64,000 nt of DNA, taken from Rhodospirillales bacterium (GTDB lineage Bacteria > Pseudomonadota > Alphaproteobacteria > TMED109). Each line of letters begins with the position of its first letter. Positions within the stretch are counted from its first letter, which is position 1. Made by a program: the position numbers and the translations under genes. The DNA lies in the NCBI GenBank assembly GCA_028824295.1, contig JAPPED010000003.1, positions 124,001-188,000 on the forward strand, in the 5' to 3' direction. Below are positions 8,908 to 20,100 of this stretch, piece after piece. A model generated the notes under the pieces. The model was not told the DNA's origin. It searched no databases and worked only from the letters and a program-made list of their open reading frames with translations.

Positions 8908-10268
8908 TTCGACTGCTGGTTCTGCTGGCGGTGCTGTCGGCTGTCGGGATGTCGGCTGCCTGGCTTGCCGACGTGCCCGGTCAATTGCGTCTCCAATGGC
9001 AGGGCTGGGAAGTCCGTGCCGCACCCGGTCTGTTAGCGGCAGCGCTCGTGGTCTTGGCTGTGCTGGTGCTCGGCGCACTTTCGTTGTTCAGGCTCTTGTG
9101 GAGGCTCCCGCGGCGGGCGGTGACCGCGTGGCGGGATCAGCGGGTCCGGCGGGGATGGCGCTCACTGGAAACCGGCTTGACGGCAGCGGCGGGCGGTGAC
9201 GAACGTGGTGTTCGCAACGCTCTCAGGGGCGTGCGGGTGCTGCCCGCGGACGCGCCATTGCGGCTGTTGCTCGAAGCGCAGGCGGCCATGCTTGTCGAGG
9301 ACGTAGCCAGTGCTCACGCTGCGTTCGAACGAATGGAACACGGGGCCAGCACCAAGCTCGCGGCGCTCCGGGGCTTGGTCGCCGAGGTGCGGCAGCAGGG
9401 CCGGCTTGCCCAAGCTCTCGACCTCGCAGAACGTGCGGCCGAGCAGGTGCCATCGCCCCGTTGGGCCCTGCAGGAGTGTCTGGACCTCAGCTTGCGGCTC
9501 CGTCGATGGGGCCGGGCCAAGCAGGCTGTTTTCGCAATGCGGCGTAGCGGACACATGGACGAAGCGGCCGCGCGCCGAGCCCGAGGGGTGATTGCCGTTG
9601 AAGTGGCGAGGGCCTGCCGAGCGGACCGGGATGCGGCCGGGGCACAAAGGGCAGCATCCGAAGCAGTTTCGATGCTACCCGATTTCGCGCCAGCGGCCGC
9701 AATTGCCGCGGAGGTATGGTTGAATGCGGGCCGCTCGTCCCGGGCCGCGCAGGTCATCCGTGCGGCGTGGAAGTCGCAGCCTCATCCCGACTTGGCGTTC
9801 CTGCTGCTGAGAGCAAGTGGTGCGGACGGTCCACTCGCTGGGGTCGGTCCATTGGAAGAGTTGACCGAACTGACCCCGGATACGATGGAGGGAAATCTCG
9901 CGCTGGCGGAAGTGGCCTTGCGTGCCAAACTATTTGGGGTTGCCCGCAAGTATCTTGAACTGGTGCGGGGAAGCCAGCACGACGAGCGCGTGTATCGGAT
10001 ACTTGCCGATTTGGAACGGGTCAGCAACAACGATGCCGAGGCGGCGTCGAAGTGGCTGTCGGCAGCACTGGACGCTAAACCGGCACCGACCTGGCTGTGC
10101 AACGCTTGTACCGAGGAATATCTGCGCTGGCAGGCAGTCTGTGACCGGTGCGGCTCGTTCGACCGCATCACATGGGGAGTGGATGGCGAGGCAAGCATGC
10201 AGGCACCAGTCAGGCAACTCCAGCGTCTGCCGGCGGAACCCGCCGCGTTGGCCGGGGCAACTCCATGA
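8904..10268 (+). CDS. hemY: HemY N-terminal domain/TPR protein
   Basis: Inner-membrane protein with two N-terminal transmembrane helices (about residues 3-23 and 42-65) followed by the HemY_N domain and helical TPR-like repeats, 454 residues in all. It is not the Bacillus HemY oxidase; the role of this family in haem metabolism or envelope organisation is unsettled. The C-terminus carries two CxxC pairs (CNAC and CDRC) in a rubredoxin-like zinc ribbon resembling that of LapB. The start ATG overlaps the preceding gene's stop, and its own stop overlaps the start of the L,D-transpeptidase gene, so three proteins are translationally coupled. Confidence 0.85.
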   Translation: MIRLLVLLAVLSAVGMSAAWLADVPGQLRLQWQGWEVRAAPGLLAAALVVLAVLVLGALSLFRLLWRLPRRAVTAWRDQRVRRGWRSLETGLTAAAGGDERGVRNALRGVRVLPADAPLRLLLEAQAAMLVEDVASAHAAFERMEHGASTKLAALRGLVAEVRQQGRLAQALDLAERAAEQVPSPRWALQECLDLSLRLRRWGRAKQAVFAMRRSGHMDEAAARRARGVIAVEVARACRADRDAAGAQRAASEAVSMLPDFAPAAAIAAEVWLNAGRSSRAAQVIRAAWKSQPHPDLAFLLLRASGADGPLAGVGPLEELTELTPDTMEGNLALAEVALRAKLFGVARKYLELVRGSQHDERVYRILADLERVSNNDAEAASKWLSAALDAKPAPTWLCNACTEEYLRWQAVCDRCGSFDRITWGVDGEASMQAPVRQLQRLPAEPAALAGATP

Positions 10269-10762
10269 TTAGGAGAACATTTTTCTCCGCGCTCCTTGCC
10301 ATGCCCTGGGTTCTGGGTGCGAGCACGTCCGTGGCAGGTTCCGTTGATCTCGTGATCGTGGAAAAACGACAGCGCACACTTCGTCTCTTGCGCGGAGGTC
10401 GCACTGTTCGAACGTACCGGATTGCGCTTGGCTTCAATCCCGAAGGCCACAAGTCGCGCGAGGGCGATGGCCAAACTCCAGAAGGCTTCTACCGGATCGA
10501 CGGATTTGTGGCAGAGAGCGCATACCATCGGGCGCTGCACATCAGCTACCCGAACGCATGGGATCGCCGCCGGGCAATGGAGGCCGGGTACGATCCCGGA
10601 GGCCAGATCATGATTCATGGCCTCCCCAACGGTGTATCGGCTCAGGAAGTCGGGCATGGAAGCGAGGATTGGACCAACGGTTGCATTGCCGTCACGAATC
10701 GCGAAATTCGAGAGTTGGTGGCGTTGGTCCCTGTAGGTACGCCGATTCTGATCCGGAAATAA
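10265..10762 (+). CDS. L,D-transpeptidase (YkuD/ErfK family)
   Basis: Periplasmic enzyme expected to cross-link peptidoglycan or attach proteins to it. The 165 residues begin with a signal peptide (about residues 1-25). The YkuD domain follows, with IMIHG and the catalytic DWTNGC motif (C140) followed by conserved AVTNREI. The spacing between His and Cys motifs is normal. Its ATG overlaps the hemY stop (ATGA), which ties a cell-wall enzyme to the Mic60-like/HemY membrane pair. It is short, with no LysM or other binding domain. Confidence 0.9.
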   Translation: MIRRTFFSALLAMPWVLGASTSVAGSVDLVIVEKRQRTLRLLRGGRTVRTYRIALGFNPEGHKSREGDGQTPEGFYRIDGFVAESAYHRALHISYPNAWDRRRAMEAGYDPGGQIMIHGLPNGVSAQEVGHGSEDWTNGCIAVTNREIRELVALVPVGTPILIRK

Positions 10763-11081
10763 AGGGGTTGACCTCGACGAGCTGTAACCACCCATGACAC
10801 CAACCATGGCAAGAGGGTACGTTGACGCGGGATGCGCGTGGATGATCGCTCTTGGGAGAACGCTTTAAGTCGTGGGCGGTCCCGAGATTCTGGTCTGTCG
10901 CCAGTGCGATCGCCGACGTATCAACAGCCCGGCGTGTGAGTCCCTGGCGCAGGTAACGCTGCCGTCACTCATTCTGTCGGAAACGTCCGGCCGGGCGAGC
11001 TAAATGCCTGCCGCGGGCGTGCGCACAGCAATTCAATAACGCGATATGTCGCCGCTGTTAACGCCGTCAAACGAGTTGAAA

Positions 11082-11097
11082 GGGCTAACGTTTGCCC
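11082..11097. promoter_or_regulatory. AACGTT-centred palindrome, distal, upstream of PKS
   Basis: GGGC-T-AACGTT-T-GCCC: a 16-base inverted repeat with a single mismatched pair. It lies about 77-92 bases before the PKS GTG at 11174. A second palindrome with the same hexamer core lies 54 bases downstream (centre to centre). Paired sites of this kind suggest a dimeric regulator, but none is identified. Confidence 0.35.
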
Positions 11098-11138
11098 TCG
11101 TCCAAGACTATATTCAATGCCTTGACCTAGTTGCGCTA

Positions 11139-11148
11139 CCAACGTTGG
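11139..11148. promoter_or_regulatory. AACGTT-centred palindrome, proximal, upstream of PKS
   Basis: CCAACGTTGG is a perfect 10-base palindrome, with partial flanking complementarity (GCGCTA on the left, CGC on the right). It lies 26 bases before the first possible PKS start codon. It shares the AACGTT core with the site at 11082-11097. Confidence 0.35.
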
Positions 11149-11173
11149 CGCTGCTCCGTAGATAGGGCTTGCA

Positions 11174-14100
11174 GTGGTGAAATCGGCACAGGGAACACCA
11201 GCCATGACCCGAGACGCTCGTCAACGTCGTCCAGCAGCGTCTCCGATCGAGCGCCATTCGTCAGAACACGGGTTCCCCGAAAATAGCGAGCTGATCGCAA
11301 TCGTCGGCATGGCATGCCGGTTTCCCGGAGCGGACGACCTTTCCGCCTTCTGGCGCCTGTTGGACGATGGCGTGAATGCCGTGACCGAAGGAATTCCTGG
11401 CTCTGGAGTCGGACGCATTGGCGAACTGTTCCCCGACCCCGATGTGGAGCCCAGGGCATGCCGCTTTGGCGCCTATCTCGAGAACCTAGATCAGTTCGAC
11501 GCCGCGTTCTTCCGTATCTCGCCCGTTGAGGCGCAAATGTTGGACCCGCAGCAACGGTTGATGCTGGAAACCTGCTGGCGGGCGCTGGAAGACGCCGGCA
11601 TGGACCCGGATGGCCTCAAGGGCAGCCGTACCGGCGTCTACGCGGGAATCAGCAACAACGAGTACCGCGGCCTGATCATGGAATCGAGCGAGACGGCCGA
11701 GGCCGCCGCGAGCTTGTACGCGGTCACGGGAACGTCTTTCAATACCGCCATTGGAAGGGTTGCCTACGCGCTCGGCCTAGAAGGCCCCGCGCTTGCGCTC
11801 GATACCGCATGTTCGTCGTCATTGGTGGCGATCCACCAGGCTGCAGCCGGACTGCAGCGCGGCGAAGCGGATCTGGCGATGGCCGGAGGCGTGCATACGA
11901 TCCTGTCCGGACGCCTGCTCGAATTGCGCGCCAAGGCCGGAATGTTGTCGCCGGACGGGCGCTGCGCCACGTTCGATGCGGCGGCGAACGGCTATGTGCG
12001 CGGCGAAGGCTGCGGGATCGTGGTGCTCAAGCGGCTCGCCGAGGCAGAAGCCGACGGTGATCGGATCTGGGGCGTGATCCGTGGCTCAGCCCTGAACCAG
12101 GACGGGGCAAGCCCTGGACTGACGGTTCCAAGTGAACCGGCCCAAGAGAAGGTTATTGCGGCGGCGCTAGAGCGGGCAGGGATTGCTGCCACGGAAGTTG
12201 ACTATGTCGAAGCGCATGGCACGGGGACTGAAGTCGGCGATCCGGTTGAGGTGCAGGCGACGGGAACGGCATACGGTTACGGGCGCGAGGCGGACCAGCC
12301 GCTACTGATCGGATCGGTAAAGACCAACATAGGTCATTTGGAGGCCGCTGCCGGCGTGGCCGGAGTGATCAAGGTCGTCCTGGCAATGAACCGGGGAGTC
12401 ATCCCCAGACACCTCCATTTCCGCACTCCGAACCCGGTCATGGACTGGGATCGGCTGCCGCTGGAGGTCACCGCGACGCCGACAGACTGGCCAGTGGTTT
12501 CTGGGCGTCCGCCGCGGGCAGGCGTCAGCGGCTTCGGCTGGTCCGGCACGAACGCCCACGTCATCTTGGAGGGTTACGGGAGGCCCGATGGTGCGGCTGC
12601 AGCGGGGCCGGAACACTGGGCCGCCGGCCCAGCAAAGGCGGTGTCTGCCACGTTCGCGACGGAGGGAGCGCAGGCGACCTCGGCGGAGGCGTCACTCGTG
12701 GGGCGCGCTGTCCGATTGCTGCCGCTTTCCGGCAAGACTGACGCGGCGCTCGGTGCGGCGATAGAACGGCATCTCGCTTGGCTTGACCAGCGGGCGGATG
12801 CGCTCGCAGCGGAAGGCCAATGCGCGGACGTGTTGGCCGACATGGCTTGGACAGCCAGCATCGGGCGCAGCCATTTCAGCCGTCGTGCGGGCGTGGTGTT
12901 CGGTGACGCCGAATCGTTGCGTGAGGGTTTGCTGGAGCTCTCCGTTGTGGACGAAGGCAGCGTTTCCCCGCCAGCGAGCAAGGTGGCGTTCGCCTTCACC
13001 GGCCAGGCCAGTCAATGGGTCGGCATGGGGGCTGCGCTCTACGACAGCGAGCCGGTGATGCGCGCAGTTCTGGATCGCTGCGACACCCTGCTCCGAAACG
13101 AGCGAAACGGCGGGTCGCTACTGGACGTGATGTTCGGCCGCCCGGGGACCACAGGCGATCTTGACGATCCGCAGTGGAAACAGCCGGCGATCTACGCGCT
13201 GGAGTGCGCGCTGACCGAGCTGTGGTCGAGCGTTGGGATTCGGCCCGACGTCGTATTCGGCCACAGTCTCGGGGAGATTGCGGCGGCGCGGTGTGCGGGC
13301 GTGTTCAGTCTGGAAGATGGGCTGCGCTTTGCGGCCGCGCGGGGTGCCCTCATCGGGGCGCTGCCCGGCGAAGGTGCGATGGCGGCCGTCTTCGCTCCAC
13401 CCTCTGGGGTCGCAGCGGCGCTGGACGAACACAATGCCGGCTCGTCCGGGGTCGGCCTTTGCATCGCTGCTGACAACGGCGCACATCAGGTCGTTAGCGG
13501 TCCCCGGGACGAAATCGAGGAGCTCCTCGAGCGACTGGACGCGCAGGGCGTCCGGGTTGCGCGGTTGAGGAAGAGTCCCGCCTATCACAGCGCCATGGTG
13601 GAACCGGCGCTGGACGGTTTGGCAGCGGTGCTCTCTGCCATCACTTTCTCGCGACCGTCGCTGACCTTCGTCAGCAACCTGACGGGCGACGTGGTTGAAG
13701 TGGCCGACGCACTCGAGTCCGATTACTGGCTGCGCCAAGCCCGCAGCCCCGTGGCCTTCCGCAGCTGCGTTGAGGCCCTGGCTGCCGTCGGGGTCGATGC
13801 AGTCGTGGAGATTGGCCCACACGCCGTGCTCGGCCCCATGACGACCCTCGCCTGGCCGGAGTCGGCGGGAAACGCCACGCCGACGGTTTTGGCGAGCCTC
13901 CGGCGACCGTCGAAGGACGAGGCGCCGCCTGCGCCGGGTTCCGGCGGCGGCTTCGTGGAGGCGGTTGCCGAGGGCTACAAGGCAGGTCTCCCGATCGACT
14001 TCACGGGACTTTTCGCGGGAGAGGCACGCCGCCGGATTTCGTTGCCCGGCTATCCGTTCCAGCGAGAACGTCACTGGGTTGAGACGTCGAGGCGGCGTCG

Positions 14101-17100
14101 GCACGGTTCAGGGCATCCGCTTCTGGGCGAGCGCCATGATTCTGCCAGCGGCGAAACCGCGTTCGATACCGGGGTCTTGCCCTCGGACCCGGCTTGGCTG
14201 AACGACCATCAGGTATTCGGCCATCTGGTGGTTCCGGGCGCGCTCTACGGGGCCATGGCAGCGTCTGCGTCCCTTTTGGAGGGAAGCGCGTCAGCCGTAG
14301 TTGAGGACTTCCAGATCCAGACGGCACTGGTTTTTCGGAGCGAAGGCGCCGACGAGGCCTCCGACCATCCGGGCCGACGGCTTCAAGTCCTGCTCGGTGA
14401 CTCCGAAGACGACGCATCGCGCAGGGTTCGGCTGCTCAGCCGGGGCGACGGGGAGGAGATCTGGACGCTGCACGCGGAAGGACGGATCTCCACATCCGTC
14501 GCCACCCCGCCAGAAACGGTTCCACCGCTCGATCTCGACCGCATGAAGGCAGGCTTCGCCCCTGTGGAACTGCCGGCCTACTACCGCGCCAAGGCGGCCG
14601 TCGGCATCGACCTCGGCCCCGCGTTCCGCACCCTGGAGGCATTGTGGTCGGGACCCGGCGAGGCACTGGGGGAGATCGCGCTCCCTGCCGGTCTCGAGGA
14701 GAGCCGGTTCGAGGTGCACCCGCTCTTGCTCGACGGCTGTTTCCAGGTCATGGGGGCGGCCCGCGATTGGGAAGGGGATGAAGGCGGCATCACGTACCTT
14801 CCCTTCGCGTGGGAGCGGCTGTGGCTGCCGGACCGGCTACCCGATCAGCTGATTTGCCACGTGCGGATGCGGGCGGGCCCCGCTGAAGGAACGGCGGGAT
14901 CGGAAGACGCTGAACTGCGGGAAGTCCAGGCCGCAGATCTGCAACTCTACGACCGAAGCGGTCATCCGGTCGGTCAACTGTCCGGCTTTACCGTGAAGCG
15001 GGCTACCCGGGCCGCACTGCTTTCGGCGATCGAAGGTATCGACGACCTCCTTTATGAGGTGGTCTGGCGTGACAGCGCCCTGCCGCCCGGCATGCCTCCA
15101 GCCGATTTCCTCACTCAACCCTCGACGGTTGCAGGGGAAACCGATCTGTTCGCCGAATATCTCGCGAACGAAGGTGTCGGCGCCGAAGATCGGGCCAACT
15201 TGCTGGCCGATCTTGAGCAGTTGGCCCACGTGTACGCCGTCGCGACCCTCGATGGGCTGGGATGGGAACGCACCGCAGGGGCGGAGATTGATTCCGCGGC
15301 GTTGCGGAAGCACCTCGGGGTGGGCTCGGAACACGAGCGGCTATTCCGCCGGCTGCTGGAGATGCTGACGCGCGGCGGGATCCTGGCGGAGGCCGGCGAC
15401 GGTTTTCGCGTTGCGATCGCGTCCGGGGAACCGCTGCCGGCAGGACTGGCGGACGATCCCGACACCATTGCGGCCCGTATGGCAGAGAAATATGCGCACG
15501 GATCAAACGAGATCGGGCTGTTTCGTCGCAGCGCCGCCGCTTTGCCCGAAGTCCTTCGGGGGAATGCGGACCCGCTAACACTCCTGTTCAGCAGTGGCGA
15601 GCCGACCGCTGCGGACCTGTACCTGAAGGCGCCGGTGGCGCGCGCGGCGAACCGCATGCTGGCCGAGGCGATCGCGGCTCTCCTGCGGTCCCTGCCGCCC
15701 GGTCGGCGGTTGCGAATCCTCGAGGTCGGGGCTGGAACGGGTTCCGCGACGGCCGCCGTGCTCTCCGAACTCCCGGAAGGGCTCTACGACTACGTCTACA
15801 CCGACATCTCGGCAGGTTTCTTTGCGGAAGCCGAAGCCCGGTTTGGAGGACCAGAGGCTTCGATCGACTACCGCGTGCTGGATGTCGAGAAGGACCCGAT
15901 CGAGCAGGGATTCGACCGGCACGGCTATGACCTGCTGATCGCGTCCAACGTACTGCATGCCACGAGGTATCTGAACGAGACCCTCGCACACTGCCGCGCG
16001 CTCCTGGCGCCGTCGGGTCAATTGGTGGCGCTGGAGAATCTGCGTTCACAGGGATGGCTGGATCTGACGTTCGGGCAGTTGGACGGCTGGTGGCGGTTCG
16101 CCGACAGCTATCGTCCGCACCACGCCCTTGCCAGGCCTGGCGTCTGGCGCCAAGCGCTCGGCGACGCAGGTTTCGAGGACATCGCGATCTTGGGATTCGA
16201 CGAGGCGGATCCCCATGCGAACCCGGACCGCGGTGTCATCGTGGCGCAGGGACCGAAGGAAGTGACCGAGGCGCCCGGTGTATGGGTGTTGGCTGGCGAT
16301 CGGAGTGGTGTCGCGGAGGAGCTGGCGCGGGAACTGGCAGGACGCAATCAGGTGGTGGTGCTGGTACGCGCGGATGGCAGAGCCGCGGATGGGTCGGGGT
16401 CGGTTCCGGCTGGACTGCTTGAGGTGTCCGTGGAGACGGAACGACGAGCGGCGTGGACGACGCTGTTCCAGGAGCTGCCCGGAGACGCGCCACTGGCGGG
16501 CGTCGTACATCTGCTTGGGCTGGACGGACACGGCACGGAAGCGACCACGAGCGAGATGGCGGGAGACATACGCCAGGCGACCGCGACCGCATTGGCGATG
16601 GCGCAGGGTATCGCGGACGCGGATGTGGAGCCGGCCAAGGGGGTGTGGTTCATCACGCGCGGAGCCCAAGTGCTGGAGATCGAGCGCGGCGGAACTCTCG
16701 CTGGTGCCACGTTGTGGGGCCTTGGCAAGGTGATGGCCCGGGAAGCGTCGCAGCTGCAGCCCAGGATGCTCGATCTGGACACTGTCGGGTCGGTACCTTG
16801 CGCCGACCTCGTGAACGAGCTGTTGTATCCCGATTCCGAGAGCCACCTTGCCTATCGTTTCGGCCGGCGCCAGTGCGCGCGGCTGGTCCCGGCCACAGCT
16901 GTCGTTGACCGGCTCGCCCTGCCGGACGAACCGGGTTGGGCGCTGGCGCCCGATGCCGGTGGTGCACTCGACGGGATGCGGGTGGAGCCCCTGCCGGACC
17001 GTGCCCTTGAGCCCGGTGAGATACGCGCCTCGATCGAGGCATTCGGTCTCAATTTCCGGGACGTGTTCATCGCGATTGGCCTCGTCGAAGACTCCATGGG

Positions 17101-20100
17101 AGGGGAGTTCTGCGGTCGGGTCTTGGAAGTGGCGGACGGCGTCTCAAGTGTCGCCGTCGGCGACCGCGTCGTCGGATTGACGTTCCGCGCCTTCGGGTCC
17201 GAGACGGTGACTCTCGATACGATGGTGGCTCCGGCCCCCGACGGGTTCTCGGTCACCGAACTTGCGACGGTGCCGACGGCGTTCGTGTCGGCTGCACTAT
17301 CGTTTGAACTCTCAGGTCTGAACGCCGGTGACCGCGTGCTGATTCACGCCGGTGCCGGGGGTGTCGGGCTGGCGGCGATCCAGCTGGCGCAGGCGGCTGG
17401 TGCGGAAGTGTTCGCCACTGCCAGCGAGCGCAAGCGAGACTTTCTGCGCTCGCTCGGTGTAGCGCATGTGTTCGACAGCCGCACCACCTCGTTCGGCGAG
17501 GACGTGCTGGCGGCCACGGCAGGTGCCGGGGTCGACATGGTCCTGAACAGCCTGACCGGTGAGGGCTTCATCGAGACGTCTCTCTCCTGCTTGGCCCAGG
17601 GCGGTCGCTTCGTGGAAATGGCCCGGGTCGACATTCTCAGCGAGGAAGAGATGGCGGCGAAGCGTCCGGACGTTGCCTACGCCATCCTCGCAATCGATGC
17701 CTTGAAAGAAGAGGACCCGGAACGGGCCGGACATATTCTGCGACGGGTACTGGGAATGTTGGAAGCCGGGACGTTGACCCCGCTACCGCATGCGAGATGG
17801 CCGCTGGCCGAGGCAGGACCGGCGATGGAATGCATGCGTGCGGGCCGACACGTCGGCAAGATCGTCTTCACCAATTCGCCGTTGGCCCGCGGTCGGCTGC
17901 GCGCGGACCGGTCGTACCTGGTGACTGGAGGCCTTGGGGGCATTGGTTGCGCGGTGGCAGGCTGGCTGGCCGAGCGCGGTGCCGGTGTGATCGTGCTTAA
18001 CGGTCGCCGACCGCCCGAATCTGACGTAGCAGAAGCGATCGAGGTATTGCGCCGGCGCGGCTCCACGGTTCATGTGGAACTTGCGGACGTGACGGATGCG
18101 GGCGCGATGGATGCCATGTTGGAGCGGATGGATGCGGAACTGCCCCCGCTCGGAGGCGTCATCCACAGCGTCGGCGTACTGTCCGACGCTGCAATCGGCA
18201 ATCAGAGCTGGGAGACGTTCGAGACAGTGCTCTGGCCAAAGCTGTTGGGAGCCTGGCACCTGCATCGAGCGACGGTCGACCGCGATCTGGACATGTTCGT
18301 GCTCTTCTCCAGTGTCGCCGGCGTTCTCGGCAATCCGGGCCAGTCCAACCACGCTGCAGCCAATGCGTTCCTTGATCAGCTAGCCGCCCACCGGCGTGCG
18401 TTGGGGCTCCCTGGGCAGGCAATTGCTTGGGGAGCTTGGTCGGAAATCGGCGAAGCTGAGGAGCAGCGTGAGCGCATGACGCAGCGTTCCGCAACCAGCG
18501 GGATCGAGTGGATCACGCCGCAGCAAGGCCTTCGGTCGTTCGATCGGCTGGTCCGGGAGGACGCGGCAACCGGGGTAGTGCTGGCGAGGGATTGGGTCGC
18601 GTTCGGCGAGTCGCTCGAGGTCCGTCCACCCTTCTTGGAGGAGGTGCTGGCCGACGATGCGGAGGATGGGACCCAGTCGTCGTCGTCCGAGGACCTGCTG
18701 TCCAGGCTGCGGGATACGCCCGCGGGGACGCGCGAAGAAGAGCTGGTGTCGTACTTGCAGGGAGAGGTCCAGGCAGTCTTGAGGCTTCCTGCCGCTCCGC
18801 AGTCCACAGTGGGTTTCTTCGACCTGGGAATGGACTCCCTGATGGCGGTGGAATTACGCAACCGGCTGAACCGCGCATTGGCCGGAGCGTACACGGTGTC
18901 CAACACCGCGGTGTTCGACTACCCAAGTATCGCCGTCCTCGCTACCCACTTGACCGAGGAGCTCGCCGGGTTGGTCGGGGTGTCTACTCCGGTGGTGCAG
19001 CCTGGGCCGTCGCAACCGCCAACGACCCCTCACGCTCCCGGCGGCGAGGCAGATGCCGTTGCAATCGTGGGAATGGCATGCCGGTTCCCGGGCGCGAGAA
19101 ACCTTCGGGCTTTCTGGGACCTGCTCGCAGCCGGCACCGACGCCCTGCAGGACGCACGCCGTGAGGCGCGGCCTTGGTCCGATTTCCTCGACCTTCTGCC
19201 TGACCAGTACTCCGCTTATTGCCGTGGTGGGTTTGTCGAGGGCATCGATCAGTTCGATGCGAAGTTCTTTGGAATCTCACCCATCGAGGCCCGACTGATT
19301 GACCCGCAGCAACGAATGCTGTTGGAGACTGGTTGGCAGGCATTCGAGGATGCGGGCATCAATCCGGACCGGCTGAGTGGCAGTCGCACCGGGGTGTATG
19401 TCGGCGTCGCCACCAGCGAATACCGGGACCTCATGAAGAACAGCGACTATGGCATTGGCTATCTGAGTACCGCCGCAAGCATGGCGGTTGGCCGGCTTTC
19501 CTACTACTTCGGCTTGGCCGGGCCGACCATGCCAGTGGAACTGAACTGCGCATCGTCGCTAGTCGCCGTACATCAGGCGGTCGACGGTTTGCGGCTGCGC
19601 GAGGCGGATCTTGCCCTTGCCGGTGGCGTGAGTGCCGTGCTGTCGGCGCCGATTACAAGAGAAATGGCGGATCTCGGACTGCTGTCCCGCGAAGGCGCGT
19701 GCAAGACCTTCGACGCCTCTGCGGACGGTTTCGTCCGAGGTGAGGGCTGCGGCATGGTCATCCTGAAGCGCCTCGTGGACGCGGAGGCCGATGGCGACCG
19801 CATCTGGGCAGTAATTCGCGGAACGGCCGTCAACCAAAATGGGGCGAGCGCGGGACCGACAGTCCCCAACGGCTCAGCGCAGGAACGGGTGATCAGCCAG
19901 GCATTGTCGCAGGCTGGTATCCCGCCTTCCGACGTGGACTACCTTGAGGCCCATGGAGCCGGATCCGCCTTCGGTGATCCCATCGAGGTGCAGGCTGCCG
20001 CGGCCGTCTACGGTCAGGAACGTCCGGAGGAAAGCCCGCTGCTGATCGGGTCTGTCAAGACCAACATCGGTCACTTGGAATCGGCTGCTGGCATTGCGGG

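Larger units (their letters stand above)
10763..11173. other. intergenic region upstream of the PKS gene
   Basis: About 410 bases with no supported gene. It holds two palindromes that share an AACGTT core (listed separately) and should contain the PKS promoter. I could not identify a convincing -35/-10 pair. Confidence 0.5.

Noticed and set aside
18341-18364. KR catalytic Tyr replaced by His (GQSNHAAAN)
   Set aside because: At first this suggested a dead ketoreductase. The NHAAAN form occurs, to my recollection, in many bacterial PKS ketoreductases, so it is not evidence of inactivity.
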